The notes beneath the pieces are model-generated. The model was given only the letters and a program-made list of their open reading frames with translations, did no database searches and had not been told where the DNA came from. A stretch of 64,000 nt of DNA, from positions 5,526,587-5,590,586 of the forward strand of contig ML660777.1 in NCBI GenBank assembly GCA_007570785.1, read 5' to 3'. This stretch comes from Antilocapra americana. Its lineage: Eukaryota; Chordata; Mammalia; Artiodactyla; Antilocapridae. Shown here in pieces: positions 11,114 through 23,258 of this stretch (positions within the stretch are counted from its first letter, which is position 1; each line of letters starts with the position of its first letter). The translations under genes were made by a program, and so were the position numbers.

Positions 11114-11885
11114 TCTCACAGCTATTACAGTGCTGGGGTCTTGGCCACAATCACTGTTACAAGGAAAGGAAGAGATAAGACAACAGTCTGTTTCCCAAAC
11201 AAAGTAGGAGCTGGAAGTAGGTGTGATGGTGCTACCTCGGTGTCACTGTTGCAAAGCTGGCACCGAGGGGAATGGGACATCAGGTTAAGGAATAATAAGA
11301 GCCATAGACCCATCAAGCTGTTTGAGGAAGCCCATCCCTCTTATAAGTTCTTACATAAACTGGGTCTAGGGTAATTTCTGCAACTCAAAAAATCAAGTCT
11401 TCTCAATGAAATTCCTTTTCCAAATAAACAAGTTGCGGATGATAATAACAAGTCAAGGATGAATGATAAACTTCAACTCTCATCCCGAACCACCCCTAGA
11501 GCATACACAGGCTCCAGAAAGCCTGGCTCTGCCAATAGCTGTTCTCTTAGGATGGTCTTTGCCGTCAGAAGCCACGATAGACCTATAGGCTGGATGCTGC
11601 TATGGAACATTGAATCCACAAAATGATCCATGATCAAAATCAAAATTTGCATGAGAAAAACATCCAAAAAGATCCATAACCATGTCTGATTATAACTGAT
11701 GGTACAGAATGGCTCTCAGAAAGAAAAGATAACCCACCCCTTTCCGAGGAGCCCATTAATACCGAAGCATGGGGCTGCTTTGCTTGAAATGAGGTGCTTA
11801 GATTTTCATGACTGCTACATTTTTTCTGTGCAGGAGAAACTGCTTACAAAATATCCTCAACCCCTCATCCTAGGTTCTGACTAAA
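11114..11885. other. Unique sequence, nothing recognised
   Basis: No repeat or exon identified. Frames at 11141-11374 and 11473-11667 lack coding support. Confidence 0.4.
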
Positions 11886-12125
11886 CTATTAAAAACAGTA
11901 GCTAACATTTTAGGATAGTTCCTAAGTGCCCAGTAGTGAGCTAAACTTATAACCCTCACAACAACTCTATAATGAAGGTACTATTATTAGACCCATTCTA
12001 CAGATGAGAAAATTGAGTCAGAAAGATGTACCAGCTTACCTAGGATTACACAACTAGTACGGAGTACAGTACAGTCAGTATTTGAATAGTGGCAACTAGA
12101 TGACAAAGCTCGCATTTAACTATAA
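11886..12125 (-). mobile_element. MIR SINE
   Basis: Follows the MIR complement in order: 'taaccctcacaacaactc', 'ggtactattattagaccc', 'cagatgagaaaattgagtc', 'ggattacacaactagtac'. Old and diverged, mammal-wide. Confidence 0.85.
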
Positions 12126-12299
12126 TGCTCACTGTGCTCCATAGTAAAAATATGTCTTTTATATCCTGCCAGTCTCTTTGGCTTCATTTGATCCATTTTA
12201 TAATCTCCTTCAGGTCAGGAATCCTGTCTTTTAAAAATTTGTATCCACAACCTTTAGCAGTGCTTGAAATGTATTAAGTTTCCAATTCAATCAACACTT

Positions 12300-12950
12300 G
12301 AACCAGCAATCCTAGTCCTGGACATATATCTGGAGAAAGTCATAATTTGAAAAGATATATGTAATCCAAAGATATATGTGTACATATATATATATCCAAA
12401 AGATATATGTACTTCACTACAGCACTACTTACAACAGCCAGGACATGGAGGCAACCTAAGTGTCCATCAACGGAGGAATGGATAAAGATGTCATACAATG
12501 GAATATTACTCAGCCACAACAAAAAGGGAAATAATGCCATTTGCAGCAACATGGCTGGACCTAGAGATTGTCATTCTGAGTGAAGTCATATAAAGACAAA
12601 CATCATATGATATTGCTTATATGTGGAATCTTAAAAAAATGTGCAAACGAACTTACAAAACAGAAATAGAGTCATGGACATAAAAAACAAACTTATGGTT
12701 ACCATGGAAAGGGGGATGAATAAATTAGGAGATTGGAATTGACATATACACACCACTATATATAACATAGATAACTAACAAGAACCTACTTATAACAGCT
12801 ACTCCATACTCTGTAATGACCTATATGGGAAAAGAATCTAAAAAAGAGTGGATTATCTATATATGTGTAAGCAATCCACTTTGCTGTACAGCACAAAACA
12901 TTGTAAATCAACTCTACTCCAATAAAAATTAATTTAAAAACAAAATTTTA
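12300..12950 (+). mobile_element. L1 LINE 3' end, truncated
   Basis: Same L1 3' region as at 1303-2085: 'caggacatggaggcaacc', 'ggaatattactcagcc', 'atgccatttgcagcaacatgg', 'tactccaataaaaattaa'. A local duplication of 'aaaagatatatgta' with a (TA)n stretch lies at 12350-12410. Confidence 0.88.
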
Positions 12951-13919
12951 AAAAATTTTAAATCAACATTTGTTGAATGAATGAAATCAAGTTGTACTAC
13001 CACACAGATTTGAATCTACTGCTCTCTACCTTAGGTAGGACTCACTGCCTTCCAGTCAAGAAAGAGGTGCCTCATAGCTGTGTTATCACCAGTTCCAGAG
13101 TACTCGTATTCTTTAGACCTCTTTTCATAAATTCTTGCCAAATTCCCTGCTTCTGTGATTAAGTAAAGTGCAAACATATCATTTCATCACTTGGCAACTT
13201 TAGGATAAATCTCTAAGAGTGTAAACCAATGTTCTACCAATCTCAAAAGTGAGAAAGGATTGTGTTTTCTTTACAGATCGTTCTGTGCAGACATAATCTC
13301 AAGTTAGCTACTAGCATACATTTCTGTAACCCACCTTTGTATGATATGACAAGTGTTTTCATTAGTTCAATCACTGTTTGGTAAAAAAAAAATATTAATT
13401 CATCTTCTCGACTCCTAGAAACAGGACTGTAAAGGAATGTTCTCTATTGCTATTATGAGTCATGGTGAAATCATTGGTAACTATGTGGCCCATATTTTGG
13501 CTCCTATGGAGGATACAAAATTACATTCAAGGACAAGAACAGAAATTTACTAACTCCTAAATTCTCTGAGTTTGGTACTCAAAATAGAAATATTCGGTAG
13601 AGTGTTTCTAATTCAAGTGTGTGAATTCTGACTGCATGTTTTAAGTACATCAGGGTTACAAATTAAAGTCTATGTGAACAAACTATTATTTTTATACTTA
13701 AATTCTCTGTAGAGTTTTCTCTTTTAATACAGCTGAATCCTTCAACAAATTTTGGCAAGGCTAATCATTTTCCTATGCCCTTTCTCCCACTGCTAAATAC
13801 ATCAAATACTTATTTAAACAGTACAAAATATTTTTATTTAGCTAAATAATTTAGAGAGCTGAACCCTGTCATATTTGGCACGCAGTTTTTGATTTTGCTT
13901 TTATTCCTAAATATTATAT
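12951..13919. other. AT-rich unique sequence
   Basis: No gene or clear repeat recognised. Confidence 0.4.
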
Positions 13920-14145
13920 TGTAAGCACATACTCATGTCACTAAAACTGTTGATGAATATGAATAATACCCTATAATTTCTATCATTTACTTACTTGTTA
14001 TCCTATTCTTGAATATGAAGGATATCCAAGTTTATTTTTTTTTTACTATTATAAGTAACACTATGATGAATATCATCATACATCCGTATCTGATCCTTCT
14101 TTGGTAAAAACTTGCAAGGAATCAAGTTGTTAAATACAAGATAAT
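13920..14145 (-). mobile_element. Old L1M 3' fragment (tentative)
   Basis: Phrases such as 'tactattataagtaacactatgatgaatatc' resemble the complement of an ancient L1 3' region. Divergence is high and the limits are uncertain. Confidence 0.4.
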
Positions 14146-14600
14146 GAATGTTCTTGAGGTTTTTCAGTAAACAGCCAAATTTTGTTCCAGTTACCTGCCA
14201 TGGCATCAAATTACCTGCTTTCTCTGCCCCTGCTGGTATCTACTATCTGTATCTGATAATTAGAAATCTAGTTTTATGTCATATTATGTTCTTTCTGTCT
14301 CCCTCTCTTTATGGCTTGTTTCTTAGTGTGTTGTTACTGTGGTTTGTGAGTGCATGGTCAGCTAAGAATCATGGGAATGGCATAAGCTTGGACTGAGGTT
14401 TCACTTCCAGAAAGAGTTTGCTCTGGATTGTGCCAGTACCCCAGTGGAGTTCCAATCTGGAACCAATGTAAGTTATTTGTTTGGCTAAATAAGTGGCATA
14501 AATTCTAGGCCCAACTTATGTGAAGATGGTATTATGGTTATAAAATTTTATAGGTGGTCTTTTTCTATCTGCAGCCTAAGAGGAAACAGGTAAATTTCCT
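14146..14600. other. Unique sequence, nothing recognised
   Basis: No supported feature. The frame at 14148-14396 is AT-rich and unlike coding sequence. Confidence 0.4.
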
Positions 14601-14807
14601 TGTGTGCTTAGTCACTCAGTCATGTCCAACTCTTTGTAGCCCCATGGACTGCAGCCCACCAGGCTCCTCTGTCCCTGGGATTTTTCATGCAAGAATACTC
14701 CAGTGAGTTGCCATTTCCTCCTCTAGGGGATTTCCTGACCCAGGGATCAAAGTCCTGTCTCCTGCATTGGCAGATGGATTCTTTACCACTGAGCCACCTG
14801 GGAAGCC
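14601..14807 (-). mobile_element. Bov-tA SINE
   Basis: Minus-strand copy from 'tgtgtgcttagtcactcag' to 'ttaccactgagccacctggg'. Probable short target duplication (taaatttc before, taagtttc after). Confidence 0.92.
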
Positions 14808-14838
14808 ACTGTTAAGTTTCTTTATCCACTTTTAAATG

Positions 14839-14840
14839 TA

Positions 14841-14862
<22 letters not shown>
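14839..14862. repeat. (TA)n microsatellite
   Basis: About 12 TA units directly beside the T-rich end of the next SINE; likely length-variable. Confidence 0.95.
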
Positions 14863-14872
<10 letters not shown>

Positions 14873-14971
14873 GGCCGCACTGTATGGGCATGAGGGATCC
14901 TCCCCAAACAGGGATCAAACCCCTGCCTCCTGCAATGGAAGCTCAGAGTCTTAACCACCAGGGAAGCCCTC
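14863..14971 (-). mobile_element. tRNA-Glu-derived SINE (CHR type)
   Basis: Minus-strand copy: 'ttttggccgcactgtatggg', 'cagggatcaaacccctgcc', 'ttaaccaccagggaagccc'. The A-tail end merges with the (TA)n tract. Confidence 0.85.
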
Positions 14972-15479
14972 CTTATTCCTTTTTTTTTCCCCCTCCGTAT
15001 TCCTTTTAATGACAGTTTTTTCCCCTCTAACTTTCCCTCCTACTAAAGGTAAAACTCTTTGTTTAGGATCTATGTGAGACACCTAGGCATTAAAACCCAA
15101 GGCTCCGGTGCCAGTTCCCAGGAGACTGCCTGGCCATCCCTGTGTCTAATTGTTGACATAAACTGCATTCATTTAAAAGGGTCTCGGTGGTCCAGCAGAT
15201 GAAGGAAGAAAGGCTTGTAACATTCATCTTCACACCCCACCCATACTTTCCAGGTAAATGAGACACATTAACTCATTCAATAGCAGGACACCAGATGACC
15301 TCACCCCTGTCCACCCTGACCACCTGGAGACCAGAGAGATTCCCCCAAAGCCTTCAGATGCTGACAAAAGCCCTGAGGTCAGCAGTGACTTGAGTGCCTG
15401 TTTATCATGGTGTTGTCCAACTCCCTCTGGCTTTGGCTCCATGGTTTTGAAGTTTCACCTTGACATTTAGAGGGATATG
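14972..15479. other. Unique sequence, nothing recognised
   Basis: Opposed short frames at 15230-15470 lack splice or homology support. Confidence 0.4.
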
Positions 15480-15489
15480 TCTCATTCTG

Positions 15490-15706
15490 GGCTTCCCTGG
15501 TGGCTCAGATAGTAAAGAATCCTCCTGCAATACAGGAGACCTGGGTTTGATCTCTGGGTCGGGAAGATCCCCTGGAGAAGGGAATGGCAACCCACTCCAG
15601 TTTTCTTGCACAGGAAATCCCATGGACAGAGGTGCCTGGTGGGTTACAGTCCATGGGGTCTCAAGAGTCGGACATGACTTAGTGGCTAAAACCAACCAGT
15701 CAACCA
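15490..15706 (+). mobile_element. Bov-tA SINE with intact target duplication
   Basis: Complete plus-strand copy flanked by the exact 10-base duplication 'tctcattctg' at 15480-15489 and 15707-15716. Close to the consensus, so young. Confidence 0.95.
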
Positions 15707-15716
15707 TCTCATTCTG

Positions 15717-16560
15717 ACTCCCTGATTTGTAGGTGTTCTGCAATAGAAGAGTATTCAGGGTCATCTCATCTGCCATGTTGCCAGAAGTGGTCCCATCCAT
15801 CACCTCCAGATCTCCTGCCACCAGCCCCTCTCTTCACGCTCCAGAGTTGCTGGCATCCTGCTCACGGTTCTGTCTCCAATCCAAGCCATCTCATCATCCT
15901 GGGCCATGTCAGCATGGATGTGGGTGACCCATCCAACATCTCAGCCTCTCAATTCCTTGAATTTCTCACTTTTAATGATCTTTATTTTCACCTTCTTTCA
16001 GTCACCTACTCCAGGCCTTTTCCACCACACCAGTGACACCACCTTTACAAATGTGAATTCCATCAAGTTCCTCTTGAACCACAATCTCTTATATTTTCAA
16101 ATCTCTCATTCAGTCACTTCCTTGACATCTCCTCCAGTCTTCCCTCTCCTTCCTGTCCAGTTTACATCCTAGAGTCCATACTTTACACTCTTAGTCCACC
16201 CACTTTGCCCAAACGTGTTTCAGTGGCACCTGCCTGAACAAGAACAAACTCAGAGGAGAGCAACAGTCTGCCTTTTTCACTTTCCCCTTGAGCTTATTTG
16301 AAAATCACATAAACTACGTAGATGGTGTCTCTTATATTCAACTTCCATATCTGCTTGCTCTAAACTGCTCAGCAATATTTTTAGGTCTCCATGGTTCATT
16401 CTGTGTGCCATGACACACAACCATCATTGCAAAGCTTCTCCAGGAAACCGTGGCTCTCTCCACAGCCCTTGACAAAAGAATAGTCCTACTTCACAGGAGA
16501 AAGGGACACCATCAGAGAACTCCTCAGCCCTCCTGTCACCAAATTTCTACCTTACCCCAC
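15717..16560. other. Pyrimidine-rich stretch, family not identified
   Basis: 15770-16200 is C/T-rich with recurring 'cctccag' and 'cacctac' motifs reminiscent of an old LINE, but I cannot assign it. No gene called. Confidence 0.35.
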
Positions 16561-16564
16561 TGTG

Positions 16565-17120
16565 GCAGGCAGGCAGCCTTCTAATGGTCCCACTTCCCAG
16601 GATTCACACTCATGTACAGTCACGTTCCTTTGAGTGAGGGCTGGGCCAAATGACCCCATTGTAATTAACAGAGTTCAGCAGAAGTGACTGGATACATCAC
16701 TTCTGAGGGTGATAACAAAGACAGTGACCTTCACCTTGCTGGCCCTCTCTTGGTCTCTCTTGGGCTCACTCTGCCATGTTTCAAGCTGCCTTCTGCAGAG
16801 GCTGATGGGGCAGAAAACGGAGGGGTGGAGCGCCAGACAATGACCAGCCAGGAGCTGGGATCCTCAGCCCAATGGCTCACCAAAGACAAAACCCTGCCAA
16901 CAGCCTCGTGAGTGAGCTTGAAAGCAGATCCTTCGTGAGTTGAGGGTGGAGATGCTACAAGTCCTGGTACATACCTGGATTGCAATTTCAGAGACTCTCT
17001 GAGTCAGAGGACTCAGCTAAGATGCCTGGATTCCTGCCCGCAGACAAAAATCACCATCATTGTTTGAGGCAGCTACATCTTGGGGTAATTTGTCACAGAG
17101 CAACAGATAAGGAATACACA
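16565..17120 (+). mobile_element. MaLR-type solo LTR (MLT1-like)
   Basis: Starts near 'ggcagccttctaatggtccc', passes 'gccaggagctgggatcctc', and ends 'ttggggtaatttgtcacagagcaacag', the typical MLT1/MaLR ending. Old, no internal region. Confidence 0.7.
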
Positions 17121-17184
17121 CACCCACTCAGCCTTCCTGCTCTTGTAGCAGTGGGAAAGGTACATCTCCCAGCCTGGGAACATT

Positions 17185-17455
17185 CCACCACCTGTGGGTG
17201 AGGCCCTTTTCCTTCTCCTGCTCCCAGGTCCCAGTCTGTCCCCCACAAACAAGCTCCTCCTCCAAGATCTAGCCTGACTTGTGGGCTCCTCCCACCTTCT
17301 TATTACACATGTTTACATGCCTCCTTTAAGAGCAGAAACTAAGTGAAGACAGGAGCCACGCTGCTCTGGTTCACTGTTGTACCCTCAGTTCCCACTACCA
17401 TTCTTTGAACATGAAAGGCTCTTCATAATAATTTGGTGAAGGAATGGATATTCAA
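17185..17455 (+). mobile_element. L2 LINE 3' end
   Basis: Ends with the L2 3' phrase 'ggttcactgttgtaccctcag' followed by a diverged 'ggtgaaggaatgg' tail. The preceding C/T-rich text also fits L2. Confidence 0.6.
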
Positions 17456-17605
17456 AGAGTTTTTGGAGGTAGTCTGCTTCTTTGGTGTGGGTTGGTACTG
17501 CCGTGTCACTCGTTTTAAATCTTAAAGATGAAAATCTAGTTTGAAACTATACACATGATGGTCATTTGCTGAAATGGGTGCTATGGCTGCATTGTTGGTT
17601 TTGGT

Positions 17606-17723
17606 GTTTTGTTTTGGCTGTGCCATGAATCAGGCAGCATCTCAGTTCCCCACCAGGGATGGAACTCTGAGCCCCTGCAGTGGAAGCATGGCGTCTTAAC
17701 CACCAGACCAGCAGGGAATTCCC
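17606..17723 (-). mobile_element. tRNA-Glu-derived SINE (CHR type)
   Basis: Minus-strand copy: 'ttttggctgtgccatgaatc', 'caccagggatggaac', 'agcagggaattccc'. Confidence 0.85.
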
Positions 17724-17997
17724 ACACATCTATTTTTTCAATGGAAAGAATTCTCTCAGCTTTCTCATTAAATGAAGAGGCCCATATTAGCCTCTAAGGA
17801 CAGTTTGTAAGTCCACACGACTACTTTCCAGGGAGTTATAAGAATTTGCTTTAAAAACACTTCAGGAAACAAGAGAGCTGCAGCATGCAGTTCCCTGGTG
17901 GGTGCCCTGCAGAAAAAGGGTCCAGGGGCTCCCACAAACACTCTGTCAGCCTCAGAGCAAAGATAAGAGAGGAACATGTCTTAGTATTGGTATATTG

Positions 17998-18120
17998 TTT
18001 TTTTTCTTTTTGGCCATGCCATGTGGCATGAGAGATCTTAGCTCCCCAACCAGGGATGGAACCCATACTCCCTGCAGTAGAAGCATGAACTCTTAACCAC
18101 TGGACTGCTGGGGAATTCCC
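17998..18120 (-). mobile_element. tRNA-Glu-derived SINE (CHR type)
   Basis: Minus-strand copy with an 11-base T run (A tail), 'ggccatgccatgtggcatg', 'aaccagggatggaaccc', 'gctggggaattccc'. Same family and orientation as the copy at 17606-17723. Confidence 0.88.
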
Positions 18121-18258
18121 TGAGTTGTTGTTGATGTTGCTTTCTACTAAAGACAGCCTCCTGCCAAATGAAAATATTTTCCTTCCTTCAACCAGGTCAT
18201 CTGCTAGCCAATAACGCCCCCTCATGCAAAATTTGTCAAGCGGGTCTCTTTTCTTGGC

Positions 18259-18478
18259 ATCTTCCCAGGTGGCACAGTGGTAAAGAACTTGCCTGGCAGT
18301 GCAGGAGAGCCAAGAGACTCAGGTTTGATCCCTGGGTCAGGAAGATCCCCTAGAGAAGGAAATGACAACCTTCTCCAGTATTCTAGCCTGGAAAGTTCCA
18401 TGGACAGAGGAGCCTGGCAGGCTATAGTCCATGGATTCACAAACAGTCAGACACAACTGAGATACTGCACACACACAA
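18259..18478 (+). mobile_element. Bov-tA SINE
   Basis: Head 'cttcccaggtggcacagtgg', 'ggtttgatccctgggtcagg', Bov-A body, end 'cagacacaactgagatac' followed by a short (CA)n. Confidence 0.92.
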
Positions 18479-19165
18479 CTGTGGGAGTACAAAAAACTTT
18501 TCCTCTTGGCAGCTTCCTACCTTGGCAAGCAGCGTACAGCCTGGATTTCAGGCCACGCTCTCCCCAGGGCCAATGCTCTTACGCAGTGAACAACCTACAC
18601 ATCCTTACATTGCTACCCTGCTCAACCCTTCATACAGGGAAAAGCCAATTTGTTCTCTTGAGTTCTGGGCTCCCTTGCCTCCCAAAGAAAGTCAAGGGCC
18701 AATAAGAGTTGAATTACATCAGATGATCCAAGAAGTGGGGAGACAGAGAAGGCTGCTTCGCATTGAAGAGGGGAAGGGGTAAAGCTGGCTAGGATTTCCC
18801 TCCCCTGGGGAAGGCAAGTCTGAGAGCGCATCTCCAGCAGCCACAGGGCCCCCCATCTCACATTCAATGGTCACTGAAGGAACAACAGTGATTGTGAGCA
18901 GAAGGAGCAGAAAATAAGGCTTCTCCCTCCACTGACCCACATAAGGGGGAGGGGGCTGGGCAAGCAGTTAACCAGGGCAATCTCCCTAGTGTTCGCAAAT
19001 CCATGAGGGATGGGGTGTCTTGGACTAGACTTCAATTAATGTAAAAAGATGAATAATCAGACTTGACCTGCACAGTATAACATTATATCTGTACCCAGAT
19101 TCCCCACTAAACCTCCTATGTATCCCTTATTGCTACCTGCACTTCTTAAGCCTTTGCTGAGGTTC
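18479..19165. other. Unique sequence, nothing recognised
   Basis: Overlapping frames on both strands at 18277-18940 partly derive from the SINE to the left and have no coding support. Confidence 0.4.
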
Positions 19166-19378
19166 TTTTTCTGGCTCAGATGGTAAGGAATTCACCTGCA
19201 ATGCAGGAGACCCAGGTTTGATCCCTGGGTCAGGAAGATACCCTGGAGAAGGGAATGGCTACCCACTCCGCTATTCTTGTCTGGAGAATCCCCACGGACA
19301 GAAGAGCCTGGCAGGCTACAGTCCACAGAGTTACGAAGAGTCAGACACGACAGAGAGCCTTTCACTCATTCACTCACA
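19166..19378 (+). mobile_element. Bov-tA SINE
   Basis: From 'ctggctcagatggtaagg' to 'cagacacgacagagagcc'; the first bases of the head are diverged. Confidence 0.9.
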
Positions 19379-19639
19379 CATTCATTTCATATTTAAGCTA
19401 CTTAAATAGGTATTTCAGGGCTCTCCCTGCATCTCTCTTCTCTCACTTCCCCTCCATCTATTATATGATTACCAGATTCATCTCTTTACACGAAGATTTT
19501 CATGAAGACTTTCAGGATATCACTGTGGTACCCAAACACTTTCAACTGCTCCCCACTTATTAGAGGCTGTAACTCCAAGTCATTGCCTGGTTTCAAAACC
19601 TTGCCCATAGGATTTCAATGTATACATTCTTGTTTCATC

Positions 19640-19990
19640 TCCCATTCTCCTAACCTGTGATTCCAACCAAACTGAAAATTTACCTGGAGCTCTCTCCTCT
19701 TAATGCCTCTGTCCATCCCATTTCTTCTGGTTGGGATTTTTGACACTTTTTTTTTAAACAAAATCTTATATAACCTTTAACATATTAATGGTTAAATATT
19801 AACATGAAAATTTTCCCTTCTCCCAAATCCTTTCCTGACTCCTTCAGCCCCTAAAGTTTCTTTTCATCTTTTATATTATTTGTGATCACAATTCAATTTT
19901 CCTATATCATGAAATAATTTATCTTAAAATGCTGAGGCCCTTGACTATGAGTTCATATGGGCAGGAATGAGAGCAATTGCTTACCATTTT
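19640..19990 (+). mobile_element. L2 LINE fragment (tentative)
   Basis: 'attccaaccaaactgaaaa' and 'cctttcctgactccttcagcc' align in order with the L2 3' region; heavily diverged. 19379-19639 shows nothing recognisable. Confidence 0.4.
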
Positions 19991-19999
19991 ACATCTTTA

Positions 20000-20127
20000 G
20001 ATCCCCTGGAATAAGAAATGGCAATCCACTCCAATATTCTTGCCTGGAAAATTCCATGGACAGAGAAGCCTGACAGGCCATAGTCCATGGGACTGCAAAG
20101 AATCAGACATGACTGAGCGTGCATGCA
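20000..20127 (+). mobile_element. Bov-A/Bov-tA SINE, 5' truncated
   Basis: Begins in the body at 'gatcccctggaataagaaat' and ends 'cagacatgactgagcg'; the tRNA head is missing. Confidence 0.85.
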
Positions 20128-20159
20128 TTCTTTATGCTGCCTACTTTAAGGCTCTGCAC

Positions 20160-20295
20160 ATAAGAAAGAAAGAAAGTGAAGTCGCTCAGTCATGTCCGAC
20201 TCTTTGCGACCTCATGGACTGACTGTAGCCTAGCAGGCTCCTCCATACATGGGATTTTCCAGGCAAGAATACTGGGGTGGGTTGCCATTTCCTTA
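20160..20295 (-). mobile_element. Bov-A SINE fragment, inverted relative to neighbour
   Basis: Minus-strand body: an AAAG-rich start, 'gaagtcgctcagtcatgtcc' to 'gggttgccatttcctt'; no head. With the copy at 20000-20127 it makes an inverted pair with a loop of about 32 bases. Confidence 0.85.
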
Positions 20296-22709
20296 AGCAA
20301 AGTAAAATGATTCATGGATTGAGTCTTCCTTTTACCAGAAGGCCCACCATTAGCTAAATTCTTTGTGGACTTAAATTATGACTTTGAAAATAAAAATTTT
20401 TTTTGTTACATGCCACTCAACTTCTCACAAAAAAGCTCACTTAAAGTTTAATTACAAACTCTGAAAAGTGTATCTTAACAAAATTAAAGGATATAAATAC
20501 ATAATCTAATATCAAAGCTTTTTGTTTTGTGTGCTTCTATATGCATGTCACTGAGTTTGAAGTACAGTTTATCTACAATATAACCTGTGGTGGAAAATCT
20601 GGCCCTCTGTGAAGAATTTTAGGCTGCTAACTTTAAAAAGAATGAATACTACCTGTTTCAACTTATGTTTTAAAACCGAAAAGCTGAATAGTAGAAATAA
20701 ACTTCTCACTGGGAGGGCTTTAGGTAGTAATGAATACTCTTCTGAAAGTTCATAGACGTAAAGTCCGTTAAACATTTTTGCTTTCAAAACAGCTCCTTTT
20801 TGAATGAACGCAACTCGGCAAGCTTTCATTTACAGGAATAGAAAATTACCCTGTGACTTGCAAAATATGTAATCTAGAAAATGTGGGAGAAGGAGCACCC
20901 TTCCAGGGCCAGATCAGGAGATCCCAGTGTCATTCATACAGGGCCTTCCTCACTAGTCACACCCTGGGTGTGATTAAGAGAATCAGGCGTAGGGTGCCAA
21001 TCCTATCACACAAAGAGCAATCTACTGGGAAGACACAAGTTTGGAGACGCTCCAAATGTCTGGCCAACATAAAGCGAAGGCCTATGGATAGACAGGTCTT
21101 ATCATCTATGTCAGCCAATTCAGCCAAGGGCATTGGCTTCCTCGGACATATCATTCCAGAAACATGATTATGCCCTATTAACCGAAAACAGCGACTCTTT
21201 AAAAGTTCCTACAAACTTTTTAAACAATTGTTCACAGCCAGGACACAGACTCCGTTTTCTAAATTGAAAACAAATGTCCACTTAGAGAGACTCAATGTAC
21301 TTAAGAATCAATTCTATTCTGAAAACAATTTACCCCAAGAGGGACTGGCTTTTTTTTTTTTTTTTTTTAACAAAACAGCCCAATAATAGTTTTAATAGAT
21401 TGGAAGATAAACAAACATTATGTAGTTAAAAACAAAAAGTCATTCATCTAATACTGGTTCTCAAGGACGACAGCATTTTGCAAGAGGAGAAAACTCAAAG
21501 AACAGCATTTATAGGTACATCTGTCTTTTCAACAGACGCTATTAAGTGCTAATAACATCTCTCCTTTGTGGTTAACATTTGTTGATCTGTATAACCATTC
21601 TGCCATCTAGTGGCTAAACTTCAAACAGCAACTAAGGAGAGATTTTTCTGCAAGCCCATCTATCTGAATGCCATCTTTTGAGCTGGTGTTTTGAAAGTAG
21701 TTTATTACTAAGAATATAAAGGATGGATTGTTTATATATGAACTATTCTGCACCATAAAATGTCAATATGTCTTAGGAAATTAAGATTGGGTTCCTATAA
21801 AGTGTCACACAAAATTAAAAAAAATTTTTTCTAAAAAATCACAGGTAAAGATAGGAGTAAGTTAACCAACTTATATTTTAAGACTTTTTGTAAGTGACAA
21901 AGCTAAGATGTCTTATTGAACTGTGGCTAGGAATTATGGCTCTACAGTTAAAATGGGGGAAGGGTAAATACTGGAAGATATAAAGTCAAACATAAAAATA
22001 AGAAAATATATGCAAGAAAATCATTTATTGGTTGGAAATGTTTTCAGAGTTGTCAACGATTATTTATTTATTCACCTAATTATAGCTCTAAACTATGTTA
22101 CAAAAGGATATTTTGTTGGAATTAACTAGCCAAGTAAATATTGAGAAATCTAATCTGACCTTTATACCTAGCCATTCTGTAGAGATAAAGAAAAATCTGG
22201 CCAAATTTCACAGGTCCCTATTAAAAGTGTTATTTTTCACCTTTGGGAAAGGAGTTTGCTTTTTTGTTAACACCATTCTATTACTGAAAAACAAATGGCA
22301 GAGGGCCAGCTGTTAGATTTAGAACTGAAACGAAATATCTGTAGGAGACAGTGCCTCATCGTTCATGGCTCTTCTCAATAATGCTATTGAAGAGGTCCCG
22401 GTTTGTTTGAAAAATATTTACATCATATTTCCAATGCAACCAACTCCAGGAACGATTGCTTTTAAAAATGTCATTAAAAGAACATAAAAATAATTTGAAA
22501 TTTTAAACATGTCCTCCAGAATCATTTTATTATGAGGACTTACAAAATGATTCAACCAAAAGAAAATGCGTATGATCATAAAAAGAAATTTCAAGTAAAT
22601 GCATGTCTTTCCTAAGGTGAAAAAAATATATCTATAACTTTTAAAAACTGAATGCTATAGGAGCTTGTATGTTGAGAGATATAAAAGCTACTTACGGAGC
22701 TAAAAGACA
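20296..22709. other. Long AT-rich unique stretch
   Basis: The longest repeat-poor block in this part. Contains a plus-strand frame of 104 codons (20853-21167) in more complex sequence, a T run at 21351-21368, a CTCF-like word at 21600-21614 and several low-complexity A/T tracts. No exon could be supported. A plausible place for conserved non-coding elements. Confidence 0.45.
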
Positions 22710-23085
22710 GAGGCAGACCTCATTGTGTGGCATTGTACATCATGCTTCATAGACATGTTGTTGTTTTGTTTTGTTTTATAAAATTGAGGGTTTGTAGCAC
22801 CTCTGGGTTGAGCAAGTGTATTGATGCCATTTTTCTAAAAGCACTTTGCTCACTTCATGTCTCTAGGTCACATTTTTGGTAATTCCTGCAATATTTCAAG
22901 TGTTTCACTATTCCTATCTTTGCAATGATGATCTATGACCAGTGATCTTTGATGTTACTACTACACTCATTCAAGCCTCAGATGATGGTTAGCATTTTTA
23001 AAGCAATAAAGTATTTTTAAGTTAAGGCAGGTAAATTGGTTTATGCATATATAAATAATACTATTGTACACTTAATAGTGTGATC

Positions 23086-23230
23086 CATGTGTGCTCAGAT
23101 GCTCAGTTGTATCTGGCTCTTTGCAACCCCATGTAGGCCGCCAGGCTCCCCTGTCCATGGAATTTTCCCAGCAAGAATACTGGAGAGGGTTGCCATTTCC
23201 TCCGCGAGGGGCAATTCCTGACCCAGGAAT
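23086..23230 (-). mobile_element. Bov-tA/Bov-A SINE, truncated, in Tigger1
   Basis: Minus-strand Bov-A body from 'gctcagatgctcagttgtatc' to 'caattcctgacccaggaatc'; the tRNA head is absent. Confidence 0.85.
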
Positions 23231-23258
23231 CTTACACTTACTACACTGTATTGTAAAC

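Noticed and set aside
14839..14862. TATA-box promoter
   Set aside because: It is a (TA)n microsatellite attached to the A-rich end of a SINE, with no initiator or CpG context.
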